Notes: a model not told the origin generated them from the sequence alone. A stretch of 42,429 bases of DNA from Planctomycetota bacterium (GCA_003389215.1 QQVP01000087.1:1-42429), one strand, 5' to 3'; positions 7,430 to 18,534 are shown, counted from the stretch's first letter. Numbers and translations: made by a program.

Positions 7430-10400
7430 ATGTTCGGCTACAACCTCACCTTCGAGAGTCCGCTCTGGCTGTTGCTGCTGGCCGTCGTGCCGGTGCTCTG
7501 GTGGGCAAGCCTGCGCAGCCTGGCCGGCTTGGGTCGCGTGCGGCGCGTCATGGCGCTGCTGCTGCGGAGCATCGTGTTGCTGGTGCTGATCGCCGCGCTC
7601 GCGGATGCGCAGCTGGTGCGCACCACCGATCGGCTGACCGTGATCTATCTGGTCGACCAGTCGGACAGCATTCCGGTGGCCACCCGCGAGCAAATGATCG
7701 AGTACGTCAAGCGTTCCTGGGAGCGACATCGCGACGTGCAACGTGGCGATCGCGGGGCGGTCGTCGTGTTCGGTCGCGATGCCGACGTCGAGATCGGCCC
7801 GATCGCGGACGATCCGCCGCTGTACGGTTCGATTGAGACCTTCGTCAGCGGCGAGTTTACGAACCTCGAAGCCGCCATGAAGATGGCGATCGCCCTCTAT
7901 CCCGAGGACACGGCCAAGCGGGTCGTGATTTTGACCGACGGCAACGAAAACATGGGCAACGCCCGGCGACAGGCCGCCCGGCTGGCCGCGGCGGGGGTCA
8001 GCATCGATGTCGTGCCGGTGTTCACCGAACAGCAGGTCGACGTGGCCGTCGAGAAGGTCACGATTCCGGCCGACGTCCGCCGCGGTCAGCCTTTCGAGTT
8101 GCGGGTGGTGCTCAACAACAACGCCCCGCCCGGCAGCGGGCCGGTGACCGGCACCCTGCAAATCACGCGACAGGGCAGCGGCGACGCCGAGGTCATCGCC
8201 GAGTCGCGGGTCGAGCTGCCGCCGGGCAAGACGGCCATCACGCCCGATGTGCCGGAGCGGATCGACGACCCCGACTTCTACACCTACGAGGCGATCTTTC
8301 GCGCCGATCAAGACGGTATCGACCTGCAAAGTCGCAACAACCGCGCGAAGACCTTTACGCACGTGAAGGGCCGCGGTCAGGTGTTGCTGATCGAAGATGC
8401 CGATCATCCCGGCGAGTTCGGGCCGCTGGTCGACGCGCTGAAGCAGGAGAACATCCTGGTCAACGTCAAATCGACGCGGGAGCTATTTACCAGCCTGGCC
8501 GAGCTGCAACGCTACGACTCGGTCGTGTTGGCCAACGTGCCACGGGTGAGCGAGAACGCGACGGAGAGCTTTACCGACGAGCAAATCGACATGCTGGTCC
8601 GCAACACGCAACAAATGGGCGCAGGCCTGGTGATGATCGGCGGTCCCAGTGCCTTTGGCTTGGGCGGCTGGGCGAACACCGAGTTGGAAAAGGCGATGCC
8701 GGTCGACTTTCGCATTGCCAATACCAAGATCGCTTTGGTCGGCGCGTTGTGTCTGATCATGCACGCCGGCGAAATGGCCAACGGAAACTATTGGCAGGAG
8801 CGAATCGCGAAGCTCTCGATCGAGACGCTCGGCCGCGAAGACTACTGTGGCCTGATTCACTACGACGGCGGCCAGAAGAACCGCGGCAATGACTGGCTCT
8901 GGAGCCGCAACGGCCGTGGCATGCTGAAGGTCGGTGGTCGTCGACAGATGATGTTGGGACGCATCGGGCGAATGACTCCGGGCGACATGCCCGAGTTCGA
9001 TCCCGGACTGCAAATGGCGGCCAAGGAATTCGCCAAGCTGACCGAACCGGCCCACAAGCACATGATCATCATCAGCGACGGCGATCCAACCCAGGCCTCC
9101 GGCGCGATTTTGCGGAAGCTGGCCAATGCCAAGGTCAAGATTACCACCGTGGGCGTCGGCACCCACGGCCCGGCCGATAGTCGCGAGCTCACGCGGATCG
9201 CCAGGGCGACCGGCGGCAAGTACTACAACGTGAAGAACGCCAAAGCCCTGCCGCGGATCTACCAGCGCGAGGTCCGCCGCCTGGCCAAGTCGCTGGAATT
9301 CCTGGAACCCAAGGGACTGCAGCCGCAGATCGTCAGCGATCACGAAATCGTGCGGGGCATCGAAGCGCCGCCGCCGATCACGGGCTTTGTCCTGACCCAG
9401 CGCAAGGAGAGCCCCCTGGTCGACGTCGCGATGGTTTCGCCGAAGCCGGCCGACGAGTCGAACACGACCCTGCTGGCGAGCTGGACGTACGGCCTGGGCC
9501 GCACGGTGGCTTTGACGACCGACGCCGGGGCGCGCTGGGCCAATTCGTGGACCGGCTGGGATGACTACCAAAAACAGTTCAGCCAGATCGTTCGCTGGTC
9601 GATGCGGCCGATCGACGAATCGGAGTCGATGCTGGTGTCGACCGATGTGGAGGACGGCAAGGTCAAAGTCGTAATCACGGCCTGGGACGAGGACGAGCAG
9701 TTTGCCAACTCGCTCGATCTCGGGGGTAGCGTCGTCGATCCGGAACTGAAGGAGCGCGGCCTGAAGATCGAACAGACCGCCCCCGGCCGCTACGAGGGCG
9801 AGTTCGACGCGGACGACGCCGGCGGCTACTTCATCACGATCAACCCGGGCGACGGGCGGGGCGTCATTCGCAAGGGCGTGAGCGTGCCCTATTCGTCGGA
9901 GTATCGCGAGCGGGAATCGAATCTGTCACTGCTAAAGGAACTGGCCGAGCGGGTTCCCGAGGGGGGCGCGCCGGGTCGTTACATCGAGGACACGACCGGC
10001 GGCGGCATGGAATCGCTGTTGGAAGTCGACGTCTTTCGCCACGACCTGCCCAAAGCCCGCAGCAACCAGGGAATCTGGCACCTGTTGCTGTTCGTCGGCA
10101 GTTGCGTCTTCTTCGGCGACGTCTTCATCCGCCGCGTGCATGTCGGTTTCGGCTGGCTCACCCCGCTGATGGTCCGGGCGCGGGACTTCGTGCTGCGGCG
10201 CGAGCCGACACCCCAGGCCAGCGAAACGATGGCCCGCCTGCGCTCGCGCAAGGCCGAGGTCACCGACCACATCGAGCAGCGCAAGTCGACGACGCGCTTC
10301 GAGCCGGCGGCGGACGAGCCGGTCGATCTCGATACCCTTTCGGCCACCGAGACGAGTACACCGCGAGCGGAGCCGCAGAGTCCCGAGAAGCGGTCCCTCA

Positions 10401-10498
10401 CGCCCGAAGAGCAGAGCGAAGAAGAAGATTACACAAGTCGTTTGTTGAAGGCCAAGAAAGACGTTTGGAAAGGGAAGACTCCGCCCGGCCAGAATTGA
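7430..10498 (+). CDS. Large VWA / glutamine-amidotransferase-like membrane protein
   Basis: This 1022-residue protein begins with two hydrophobic segments (about 10-25 and 40-60). A von Willebrand A domain follows with an intact MIDAS start, DQSDS in IYLVDQSDSIP. Next comes a linker, then a class-I glutamine-amidotransferase-like fold (GRGQVLLIEDADHPGEF to MIGGPSAFGLGGW), as in the large VWA proteins of Bat-type operons. A second VWA-like region (about 433-590) keeps IIISDGDPT, but its expected DxSxS is replaced by MHAGEM. Another membrane segment lies near 885-905, and the C-terminal tail is charged and probably cytoplasmic. The ATG at 7430 is two codons inside a TTG alternative at 7424. It probably works with the downstream MoxR ATPase in metal-dependent assembly of cell-envelope proteins; the target is unknown. 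Confidence 0.88.
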   Translation: MFGYNLTFESPLWLLLLAVVPVLWWASLRSLAGLGRVRRVMALLLRSIVLLVLIAALADAQLVRTTDRLTVIYLVDQSDSIPVATREQMIEYVKRSWERHRDVQRGDRGAVVVFGRDADVEIGPIADDPPLYGSIETFVSGEFTNLEAAMKMAIALYPEDTAKRVVILTDGNENMGNARRQAARLAAAGVSIDVVPVFTEQQVDVAVEKVTIPADVRRGQPFELRVVLNNNAPPGSGPVTGTLQITRQGSGDAEVIAESRVELPPGKTAITPDVPERIDDPDFYTYEAIFRADQDGIDLQSRNNRAKTFTHVKGRGQVLLIEDADHPGEFGPLVDALKQENILVNVKSTRELFTSLAELQRYDSVVLANVPRVSENATESFTDEQIDMLVRNTQQMGAGLVMIGGPSAFGLGGWANTELEKAMPVDFRIANTKIALVGALCLIMHAGEMANGNYWQERIAKLSIETLGREDYCGLIHYDGGQKNRGNDWLWSRNGRGMLKVGGRRQMMLGRIGRMTPGDMPEFDPGLQMAAKEFAKLTEPAHKHMIIISDGDPTQASGAILRKLANAKVKITTVGVGTHGPADSRELTRIARATGGKYYNVKNAKALPRIYQREVRRLAKSLEFLEPKGLQPQIVSDHEIVRGIEAPPPITGFVLTQRKESPLVDVAMVSPKPADESNTTLLASWTYGLGRTVALTTDAGARWANSWTGWDDYQKQFSQIVRWSMRPIDESESMLVSTDVEDGKVKVVITAWDEDEQFANSLDLGGSVVDPELKERGLKIEQTAPGRYEGEFDADDAGGYFITINPGDGRGVIRKGVSVPYSSEYRERESNLSLLKELAERVPEGGAPGRYIEDTTGGGMESLLEVDVFRHDLPKARSNQGIWHLLLFVGSCVFFGDVFIRRVHVGFGWLTPLMVRARDFVLRREPTPQASETMARLRSRKAEVTDHIEQRKSTTRFEPAADEPVDLDTLSATETSTPRAEPQSPEKRSLTPEEQSEEEDYTSRLLKAKKDVWKGKTPPGQN

Positions 10499-10566
10499 AC
10501 CGGCCGCGGCCTGCTGTCCGGCCCCAGATTTCTCCACACCGGCAACCCGCCTGAGGAACCAACTTC

Positions 10567-11595
<1,029 letters not shown>

Positions 11596-11716
11596 GGCCC
11601 GTGCTCGGTGGCCGCACCGCGTGAGGCTTGCCGCCCACGCCGCGTGCTGCCCGCGATCCTCGCTCTTCCGTCCTTCAACTTCGTGTCCTTCAACCGGATT
11701 TGCTCCGCAATCGAAC

Positions 11717-12643
11717 ATGTCCTCGGCTTCCTCCTCCACCGCCGCCTCCACAAAGTCGCGCGTCGAAACGCCGCTGTTGAACCCGGCGCTGCTCGCGCGG
11801 CTGGAGCGAATGGAGTTGGTCAGTCGCAAGATCTATCGCGGCCAGATGAAGGGCGAGCGGCGCAGCCCCCGCAAAGGGCAAAGCGTCGAGTTCGCCGACT
11901 TTCGCTCGTACGTCCCCGGCGACGACATTCGCTTTATCGACTGGAACACCTACGCGCGGCTCGACAAGCTGTTCATCAAGCTGTTTCTCGAAGAAGAGGA
12001 CCTGCACTTCTACGCGCTGATCGACGCCAGCTTGTCGATGGACTTTGGCGATCCTTCCAAACTGACCTACGCCAAACAGTTGGCGGCCGCGCTCGGCTTT
12101 ATCGGCCTGATCCGTTCCGACCGTGTGCGGATCGAGACCCTGGGACAAGCGCCCCAAGCCCCGGGCCCGGTGCTCCGCGGGCGCTCGAGCGTGTGGCGCA
12201 TGCAGCAGTACCTCGAGGGGATCGAGCCAGGCGAGAACGTCTCGCTGCACGAGGGCGTGCGCAACTTCTGCCTCCGCAACAGCGGCAAGGGCATCGTCGT
12301 GCTGATTTCCGATCTGATGGACAAGGAAGGGTACGAGGCGGCCCTGCGCTATCTGGTGGCTCAGCAGATGGACGCCTACGTGCTGCACGTGCTCTCCGAG
12401 GAAGAACTCAACCCCGAGATCACGGGCGACCTGCGGCTGGTCGACTGTGAAGACGACGACGTGGCCGAGGTGACTGTGAGTGCGCCGCTGTTGAAGCGCT
12501 ATCAGCAGACGCTGGCGGCCTTCATTGGCGGGGCAAAGGACTTTTGCTCGCGGCGCGGCATGTCGTATGCCCTGGTGCGAAACCAGATGCCGGTCGACGA
12601 GCTGATCTTGAGCCTGCTTCGCCGGCAAGGATTGGTGCGCTGA
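11717..12643 (+). CDS. DUF58 domain protein (VWA-like), MoxR partner
   Basis: The 308-residue product carries the DUF58 signature from GQSVEFADFRSYVPGDD to RFIDWNTYAR (about 58-85), followed by a VWA-like fold with IDASLSMDFGD, a MIDAS-type DxSxS. There is no signal peptide or membrane segment, so the protein is cytoplasmic and probably binds MoxR directly. I chose the ATG at 11717 because the first residues downstream look like a Ser/Ala-rich tail and the longer frame to 11621 has no DUF58-like sequence. Its TGA overlaps the ATG of the next gene (12641-12645), so the pair is translationally coupled. Confidence 0.93.
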   Translation: MSSASSSTAASTKSRVETPLLNPALLARLERMELVSRKIYRGQMKGERRSPRKGQSVEFADFRSYVPGDDIRFIDWNTYARLDKLFIKLFLEEEDLHFYALIDASLSMDFGDPSKLTYAKQLAAALGFIGLIRSDRVRIETLGQAPQAPGPVLRGRSSVWRMQQYLEGIEPGENVSLHEGVRNFCLRNSGKGIVVLISDLMDKEGYEAALRYLVAQQMDAYVLHVLSEEELNPEITGDLRLVDCEDDDVAEVTVSAPLLKRYQQTLAAFIGGAKDFCSRRGMSYALVRNQMPVDELILSLLRRQGLVR

Positions 12644-14634
12644 TGTGGCCTCAGATGACCAGTCTGCTTTCGCCGTGGCAATGGGTCATTCTGGCGCTGG
12701 TGCCGCCGGCGGTGGTGGCCCTCTACTTTCTCAAGCTCAAGCGGACGCCCCTGGAGGTGCCCAGTACCTACCTTTGGAAGAAGTCGATCGAGGATCTGCA
12801 CGTCAACAGTCTCTGGCAGCGGCTACGGCGCAGCATTCTGTTGCTGTTGCAACTGCTGTTGCTCCTGCTGTTGCTGTTGGCCCTGTTGAACTTCAGTTGG
12901 CAATCGTCCGCCTTTGCCGAGCGGCGGGTGATCTACCTGATCGACAACTCGGCCAGCATGCAGACCAAGGACATCGCCGAGGGTGCCCGATCGCGCCTCG
13001 ACGAGGCCAAGCGATTGGTCGCCGCGCGGATTGACGAGATGCGCTCGGGCGACGTGGCCATGATCATCAGTTTCAACGAACGGGCCCAGGTCGTGCAACA
13101 ATACACCGGCAACCGTCCCGAGCTGCGGCGGCAACTGGCCAACATTCGGCCCACCAACCGGCCGACGTCGATCGACGACGCCCTGCGGCTGGCCTCGGCC
13201 CTGGCCAACCCGGGACGGACTTCGAACACCGACGAAGGCGACGTCGTGGCGGCCGACGCGGTGCCGGCCGACCTGGTCGTGCTCAGCGACTTTCGCTTTC
13301 CGCCGGTGGCCGACTTCGCTCTGGGAAATCTCGAACCGAAGCTGGAGATGCTGGGGGCGGCCGACACGAGCAACCTGGCCATCGTCAATTTCTCGACCGC
13401 CCGGCACGAGAGTCGGCCCGAGTTGGTCCACATCTTCGCGCGGCTGCAAAACTACGCTGAGGAAGAGCAATCGGTGCGGGCCGAGCTGCTGCTCGACGAC
13501 TTCCTGATCGACGCCAAGGAGGTCGCGATCGGCGCCGGCGGCTTCGTCACGCTCGACTTCACTCGCGAAGACGTCGAGACCGGCGTGCTCGAGCTGCGCG
13601 TTGCGGCCGCCGACGCGCTAACCGTCGACAATCGTGCCTGGACCGTCATCAATCGGCCGCAGCGGCGACGCATTCTGTTTGTCTCGCCGGGCAACACCGG
13701 TTTGCGCCGGGCGCTCGAAAGCGACGCGGCCCGCGAGCTGGCCCAGGTGGAACAGGCGGAGCCGCCCTATTTGAATTCGCCCGAGTACAAGGCCGAGGCC
13801 GCCAGCGGTCGCTACGACCTGATCATCTACGACGAGTGCGCGCCCGAGAAATTGCCGTTTGCGAACACGTTGTTCATCAACGCCCTGCCGCCCGACGGGC
13901 GTTGGACGAAGCAGGAAGAGCTCGACACCGGCATCCAGATCATCGACACCGAACGAACCCACCCGCTGATGAAGCTACTCGACCTGGGCGACGTGATGAT
14001 CTACCAGGGCTTTGTCGTGAAGCGGCCCTCGGGCGGAGTGAACTTGATCGACTCGTCGCGGGGACCGATCTTCGCCGTGGCCCCCCGCGACGGCTACGAA
14101 GACGCGGTGATCGGCTTTTCGCTGATGCCGGTCGAAGAGAACGGCGAACTCTATCCCAACACCAACTGGCCGCGGACCCGCAGCTTTCCCGTCTTCATCC
14201 GCGAGGTGCTTACCTACCTGGCCGGCGTCGAAACCGACACGAACTTTGCCAACGTGCGACCGGGCGGCACGTTTGCCCTGCGGAACGAAGCAGCGGGCGA
14301 CGAGCTGACGGTGGTCGATCCGGCGAAGAAGAAGCAGCGCGTGCGACGAAATCGCCAGAACACGTACGAGTTTGCCGACACCCAGCAGGTCGGTGTCTAC
14401 GAAGTCTGGGACGACGATCGCCTGCTCGCGCGCTTCGCCGTAAACCTGTTCAGTCAGCCGGAGAGCGATAATCGCACCCGACCCGAGGAAAGTGTGCGGC
14501 TCGGTCACGAAGAGTTGGCCGCCCAGTCGGCTCTGCAACCTTCGCGTCGCGAGATTTGGAAGTGGCTCGTCGTACTAGGACTGGTTGTCCTGTTGGCAGA
14601 GTGGTATATCTACAACCGTCGCGTCTACCTGTAG
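12643..14634 (+). CDS. BatA-like VWA membrane protein
   Basis: The 663-residue product starts with the BatA-type N-terminal membrane region (SPWQWVILALVPPAVVALYFLKLKR) and a second, almost pure leucine membrane helix at about 64-82. A VWA domain follows with an intact MIDAS, DNSAS in YLIDNSASM. The C-terminal half is a beta-rich extracytoplasmic region, closed by a membrane helix (about 640-655) just before the basic end. Bat proteins are linked to oxygen tolerance and envelope stress in Bacteroides, and to a MoxR partner in general; the role here is inferred. Overlap with the upstream DUF58 gene points to fixed stoichiometry. Confidence 0.92.
   Translation: MWPQMTSLLSPWQWVILALVPPAVVALYFLKLKRTPLEVPSTYLWKKSIEDLHVNSLWQRLRRSILLLLQLLLLLLLLLALLNFSWQSSAFAERRVIYLIDNSASMQTKDIAEGARSRLDEAKRLVAARIDEMRSGDVAMIISFNERAQVVQQYTGNRPELRRQLANIRPTNRPTSIDDALRLASALANPGRTSNTDEGDVVAADAVPADLVVLSDFRFPPVADFALGNLEPKLEMLGAADTSNLAIVNFSTARHESRPELVHIFARLQNYAEEEQSVRAELLLDDFLIDAKEVAIGAGGFVTLDFTREDVETGVLELRVAAADALTVDNRAWTVINRPQRRRILFVSPGNTGLRRALESDAARELAQVEQAEPPYLNSPEYKAEAASGRYDLIIYDECAPEKLPFANTLFINALPPDGRWTKQEELDTGIQIIDTERTHPLMKLLDLGDVMIYQGFVVKRPSGGVNLIDSSRGPIFAVAPRDGYEDAVIGFSLMPVEENGELYPNTNWPRTRSFPVFIREVLTYLAGVETDTNFANVRPGGTFALRNEAAGDELTVVDPAKKKQRVRRNRQNTYEFADTQQVGVYEVWDDDRLLARFAVNLFSQPESDNRTRPEESVRLGHEELAAQSALQPSRREIWKWLVVLGLVVLLAEWYIYNRRVYL
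12837..12888 (+). repeat. Leucine-codon microrepeat in the BatA-like gene
   Basis: A run of CTG, TTG and CTC codons encodes the poly-leucine membrane helix. It is a simple-sequence region inside a gene and a possible site of slippage. Confidence 0.7.
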
Positions 14635-14663
14635 TCTCCCTTCGCCCGACGCCACGAGATATC

Positions 14664-15494
14664 ATGAGCTCCGATACGCGGCAGTCTTCCGGACGGCGAG
14701 CAACCCGCGGTAACTCTCCGGGCTCGGCCTCAAAGCCAAAGCACCTTGCCGAGCCATCCGCGCGGAAACCGCGACCGAAGAAGGTCGTTAATGAGCTGCT
14801 CGAGAACGACCTGATTCGCCGCGTCAGCTACGATCAATACCGCGGCAAGGTGCAGGAGGTCTACGCGGGGCCCAAGGGGGCCATCCTCTCCAAGTGCAGC
14901 CAGCTCTCGGGACACGTCGCCCTGGGCGAACGCATGTTTCGCCGCCGCCAGTTCGACTTGCGCGGTTGCCGCGAGATCCTCGACGTGGGCAGCGGCGCGG
15001 GGCAGATTCTCGGACACTTGCTCAAATACGCCGACGCGGAAGCCCACATCACGGGCATCGACATCTCGACGCCGATGTTGCAGCGGGCCCGTCGCCGCTT
15101 GAAGTCGAATCGCCCCGACCTGGTGGCAGCCGACCTGGCGAACCTGCCCTTTGCCGACGCGTCGTTCGACTGCGTGACCTGCGGCTATGTGCTCGAGCAC
15201 ATGCCCGAGGCGAGCACGGGACTCTCGGAACTCGCGCGGGTCATGCGGCCGGGCGGACGAATGTTGCTGTTCACGACCGAGGACAGCTTCGGCGGAGCCT
15301 GGACGAGTCGCATCTGGTGCTGCCGCACCTACAATCGCCGCGAACTGCTGGAGACCTGCCGCGCACAGAACTTGCATGTCTTGCAGGAGCTCTGGTTCAC
15401 GCCGATTCACAAACTGCTGCGGGCCGGCGGCATCTGCGTCGAGCTGGAAAAGCGTACGGCGACCGTCGACGCGCCGCTCGACGCGCCCGACTAA
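14664..15494 (+). CDS. Class I SAM-dependent methyltransferase
   Basis: The 277-residue product has a basic, Ser/Lys-rich N-terminal tail of about 45 residues and then a Rossmann methyltransferase. Motif I is ILDVGSGAGQILG, motif II is ITGIDIST, and the post-motif phrase FDCVTCGYVLEHMPE and LARVMRPGGRMLLF resemble the Methyltransf_11 group. The substrate cannot be told. The start at 14664 has a short GAG ribosome site. The gene follows the BatA-like gene by 29 bases and might be read through from it. Its stop codon overlaps that of the convergent phosphoesterase gene (15491-15494). Confidence 0.88.
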   Translation: MSSDTRQSSGRRATRGNSPGSASKPKHLAEPSARKPRPKKVVNELLENDLIRRVSYDQYRGKVQEVYAGPKGAILSKCSQLSGHVALGERMFRRRQFDLRGCREILDVGSGAGQILGHLLKYADAEAHITGIDISTPMLQRARRRLKSNRPDLVAADLANLPFADASFDCVTCGYVLEHMPEASTGLSELARVMRPGGRMLLFTTEDSFGGAWTSRIWCCRTYNRRELLETCRAQNLHVLQELWFTPIHKLLRAGGICVELEKRTATVDAPLDAPD

Positions 15495-16726
15495 CCGCCA
15501 GAGAGCGCCGCTGCGGGGCGACGCGCTTCCGCGGCGGCGGCCACCGCAACGGCCGAGCGCAGCGTTATCAGGCCCAGCTCGGGCGGACATCCCACACGCA
15601 GCAAGGCGGTGCCCGAGAGTCCGCGTCCGACGTGCATCACGGTCGAGCCGCGTTGATAGGTGCTCGCGGCGTAACGCGTGCCCTCGCGACAGGGCGAGAC
15701 GATCGGCCCGACCCACGGCAAGCGGAACTGACCGCCGTGCGTGTGTCCGGCCAACATCAGGTCGACGTCGTGCGACTGGGCCCAATAGAACTGATCGGGC
15801 GTGTGGGCCAGCAGGATCCGCGGCGGAGCGCCCTCGGCATCTTTCGCCGGGGCGGTGTCCAAATCGGCTGCCGGGGCGAACCACGGTAGCTCGTTGCCGG
15901 CGATGATCACCGTCTCTCCGCGAACGCTCGCCTCGCACCAGCGGTCGCCCACGTGGACGAGTCCCCCGTCCGCCATGCGACGATGCAGCTCGTCGAGATT
16001 CACGCGGGCGTCGTGATTGCCCAGCACGTAGTAGACCCCGCCCGGGGCCCGCAGACGACCAAACGTATCGTCGATCCAGTCGAGGCAGGGCTTCTTGTCG
16101 ATGAGGTCGCCCGTGATCAGGATCAGATCAGGCTCGCAGGCGAGCGTGCGTTCGACGATCTCCTCGAAGTAGCTCTTGCCGATGGCCCCGGTGAAGTGGA
16201 AGTCGGTCAGGTGGGCGATCGAGAGGCCGTCGAGGGCGGTCGGCAGTCGCGGCAGCTTCAGTTGCATCTCGTGGACGTGCAGATCGAGAATCTGGTTGCC
16301 GGGCAGACGCGCCAGCCACGTCGCCCAGGCAGCCCCGTCGTAGCGGGGTCCGAGTTCGGCCAGCATGTCGTGGCGGGTCGTGTGGTTGCTCAGCACGGCC
16401 TCGTCGCGACGGTCGTTCCAGCGGCCAAGGCGGCGGACCAAGGTCCAGCCGGCCAGGGCCCAACAGACCACCACGTACGCGCTGCCGAGGTGAACACCCT
16501 GGCGGGCGAGCAGGGTCGCCAGGGGCCCGCCACCGCTCGCGTACCAGGTGGCATACGCCACGGGGATCAGCACCAGCGACAAGTAGCAGATTGCCGACGT
16601 GGTCCGCACCGACCAGCAAGGCATCTTCCGCGCGTGAAGATTGTTGAAGATGCCGATCCAAACCGCGGCATGGCCGACGAGGGCCAAGAGAACAAGCAGC
16701 GTTTCCCAGAGCGTCGAGTTCGGCAT
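15491..16726 (-). CDS. Membrane metallophosphoesterase (calcineurin-like)
   Basis: The 411-residue product has hydrophobic segments at about 5-25, 38-60 and 75-95, and then a binuclear metallophosphoesterase domain with all metal-binding motifs: HLTDFHFTG, ITGDLID, LGNHD and AGHTHGG. This layout resembles the YaeI/YkoE-type membrane phosphoesterases that act on lipids such as UDP-diacylglucosamine or on other phosphoesters; the substrate is unassigned. I prefer the ATG at 16726, preceded by AGGA, over the ATG at 16762. It is convergent with the methyltransferase gene, and the two stop codons overlap. Confidence 0.9.
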   Translation of the reverse strand: MPNSTLWETLLVLLALVGHAAVWIGIFNNLHARKMPCWSVRTTSAICYLSLVLIPVAYATWYASGGGPLATLLARQGVHLGSAYVVVCWALAGWTLVRRLGRWNDRRDEAVLSNHTTRHDMLAELGPRYDGAAWATWLARLPGNQILDLHVHEMQLKLPRLPTALDGLSIAHLTDFHFTGAIGKSYFEEIVERTLACEPDLILITGDLIDKKPCLDWIDDTFGRLRAPGGVYYVLGNHDARVNLDELHRRMADGGLVHVGDRWCEASVRGETVIIAGNELPWFAPAADLDTAPAKDAEGAPPRILLAHTPDQFYWAQSHDVDLMLAGHTHGGQFRLPWVGPIVSPCREGTRYAASTYQRGSTVMHVGRGLSGTALLRVGCPPELGLITLRSAVAVAAAAEARRPAAALSGG

Positions 16727-16800
16727 CGTATCCTGACCCGCGGGACGCACCAGGCGACCCATGGCGGCCCCGGCGACTCTACTGATCTTCTGACGGCGCC

Positions 16801-18534
16801 CTAGGGCTGCTTGACCGCGCCGCTGCTGGCGAGCACGCGCTCGACCGTTTCCAGAAGTTGATCGAGGCGGAACGGCTTGTAGAGCACTTCCTTGAGTCCG
16901 GCCTGGCGCGCCTTGACGATCGAATGCCCCGGATCATAGCCGAACCCGGTCATCAACACCAAGGGCGGCATTTCGTCCATTTCCTTCAGCTTCAAGAGCA
17001 GCTCGTAGCCGTTCATGTCGGGCAGGCGAATGTCGGCAATCACCACGTCGTAGGTGCCCATCGAGGAGATGGCCCGAATCATGGAGAGCGCCTCGACTCC
17101 GTCGTGCGCCGTCTCGACGATGCAGCCATAACGCTCCAACAAGGCGTGGGCGGCGCTGCGCACCGACTCGTCGTCGTCGACGACCAGAATCCGGCGCGAG
17201 AGCAGGAACGAATGCTGACGCGTTTGCAGACCCTCGGGCACGGCTTCGCTGGGCGTCATCGACTGGCCGACCTTTTGGATCACCTGCTTGATGTCGCGGG
17301 CGTTCCGCAAGATCCGCTCGAGTCGCTCGACCACTTTCGGTTCGTGGCCGATGTAGCGTTCCATGACGCTGACCGCTTCGTTGAGAATGTCGTCGATGGG
17401 CAACGCCACCGCGGTGTGAATCGCCTCGATGCTCTGTACGGTGGTACTCGCCTTCTCGGCACTGAGCAGTTCCAGCGTGTTCAGCGCCACGGCCACGTCG
17501 CGGCTGAAGATCTCGAGAAACTGCAGGTCGCTCTCCCGAAAGGCCCGCGGCTCGGTGCTTTCCACGTTGAACGTGCCGACCACCGCGTCGTGCAAGATCA
17601 GCGGCACCGTCAGCGAGCTCTTCGCTCCGCTGGCCCCGGTCAGGTAGAGCGGATCCTCGACCGTATCTTCACACAGGTAGCTCTTGCCCGTGGCGGCCAC
17701 GAAACCGGTCACCCCGTAGCCCTGCGTCTTGGCGAACAGCTCGCGATTGGCCGCTTCGGGCTCCATGCCGACGGTCAACAGCGGATCGAGCCGCCCCGTG
17801 TCGACGTCGAGCATGCGAATCTCCACGACGTCGAAATTCAGCAGATCCTTGGTGAAGTGGAGGATGTTCGACTTGAGCAGCTCGACGCGCTCGTCGACCG
17901 ACATATTCAACAGATCCTCGGGCGACATGTCCGAAAGCTCGATGCCGGCCCGATGAATCGCGGCCAGCTTCTGTTGCTGCAAATACTCGGTGGTCACGTC
18001 GCGAATGGCCACGATCAATTGGCGCGGCGAAGACGGACCTTTCGTCGCGCCGTCTCCCGGGAGGATCGGCGCGACGTGCAGTTGCAGATACTGATTCTCG
18101 CCCACCCGCAAAGTCGACGTGCTCTCCGCGCCGCTGGACAGAGCGGTGTGAAAGGGGCAGTAGTCGGGCCCTAGAATCTCCGGATCGGACAGCACGCTGT
18201 AAAAATTCTCGCCGACCAGGTTCTCCGCCCGACACCATTGGGCCATCTTCGCGTTGTGCAGCACGATGCGGTTGTCGGCATCGAGCACGACCACCCCGTC
18301 GGGCATGTTCTGCAGAATGCGCTGATTCTCGAGCAGCTGCCCGATCTTGGTCGCTTCGTCCAGATGCGCGGCCGCCAGAAAGACGCCCGCAAACGGCTGT
18401 TGCGAGAGCTGCGATAGCCCGCGGAGCAGGTCCTCCGCCTCGATGATCTCGAAGCGTTCGCGGAGTGCTTCGTTGAGGGGCGCTGCGCCATCTCCGCCCC
18501 CGGAAACCAGCAAGATTTTCTGTCGTTCCGCCAA
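16801..18534 (-). CDS. Pseudo-receiver / PAS / GAF / receiver signalling protein
   Basis: The 577-residue product has four modules. Residues about 5-70 look like a receiver fold, but the acidic pocket reads VSGGG and the phospho-acceptor position reads FLAAAH, so it should be unphosphorylatable. A PAS domain (about 73-190) and a GAF domain (about 200-370) follow. After a helical linker comes a complete receiver (about 447-570) with ILVVDDDE, the acceptor Asp in IADIRLPDMNG, Thr in LMTGFG and Lys in YKPF. No histidine kinase or output domain is present. The start is uncertain. The ATG at 18618 lies upstream of a TATAAT (18586-18581), so I prefer the TTG at 18534, which has GGAG ten bases ahead. 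Confidence 0.85.
   Translation of the reverse strand: MAERQKILLVSGGGDGAAPLNEALRERFEIIEAEDLLRGLSQLSQQPFAGVFLAAAHLDEATKIGQLLENQRILQNMPDGVVVLDADNRIVLHNAKMAQWCRAENLVGENFYSVLSDPEILGPDYCPFHTALSSGAESTSTLRVGENQYLQLHVAPILPGDGATKGPSSPRQLIVAIRDVTTEYLQQQKLAAIHRAGIELSDMSPEDLLNMSVDERVELLKSNILHFTKDLLNFDVVEIRMLDVDTGRLDPLLTVGMEPEAANRELFAKTQGYGVTGFVAATGKSYLCEDTVEDPLYLTGASGAKSSLTVPLILHDAVVGTFNVESTEPRAFRESDLQFLEIFSRDVAVALNTLELLSAEKASTTVQSIEAIHTAVALPIDDILNEAVSVMERYIGHEPKVVERLERILRNARDIKQVIQKVGQSMTPSEAVPEGLQTRQHSFLLSRRILVVDDDESVRSAAHALLERYGCIVETAHDGVEALSMIRAISSMGTYDVVIADIRLPDMNGYELLLKLKEMDEMPPLVLMTGFGYDPGHSIVKARQAGLKEVLYKPFRLDQLLETVERVLASSGAVKQP

Noticed and set aside
6491..8407. Long open frame (638 codons) on the minus strand opposite the NHL-repeat and VWA genes
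   Set aside because: It mirrors two well-supported plus-strand genes, and its translation is His-, Arg- and Ala-rich without any domain; such frames are common in GC-rich DNA.
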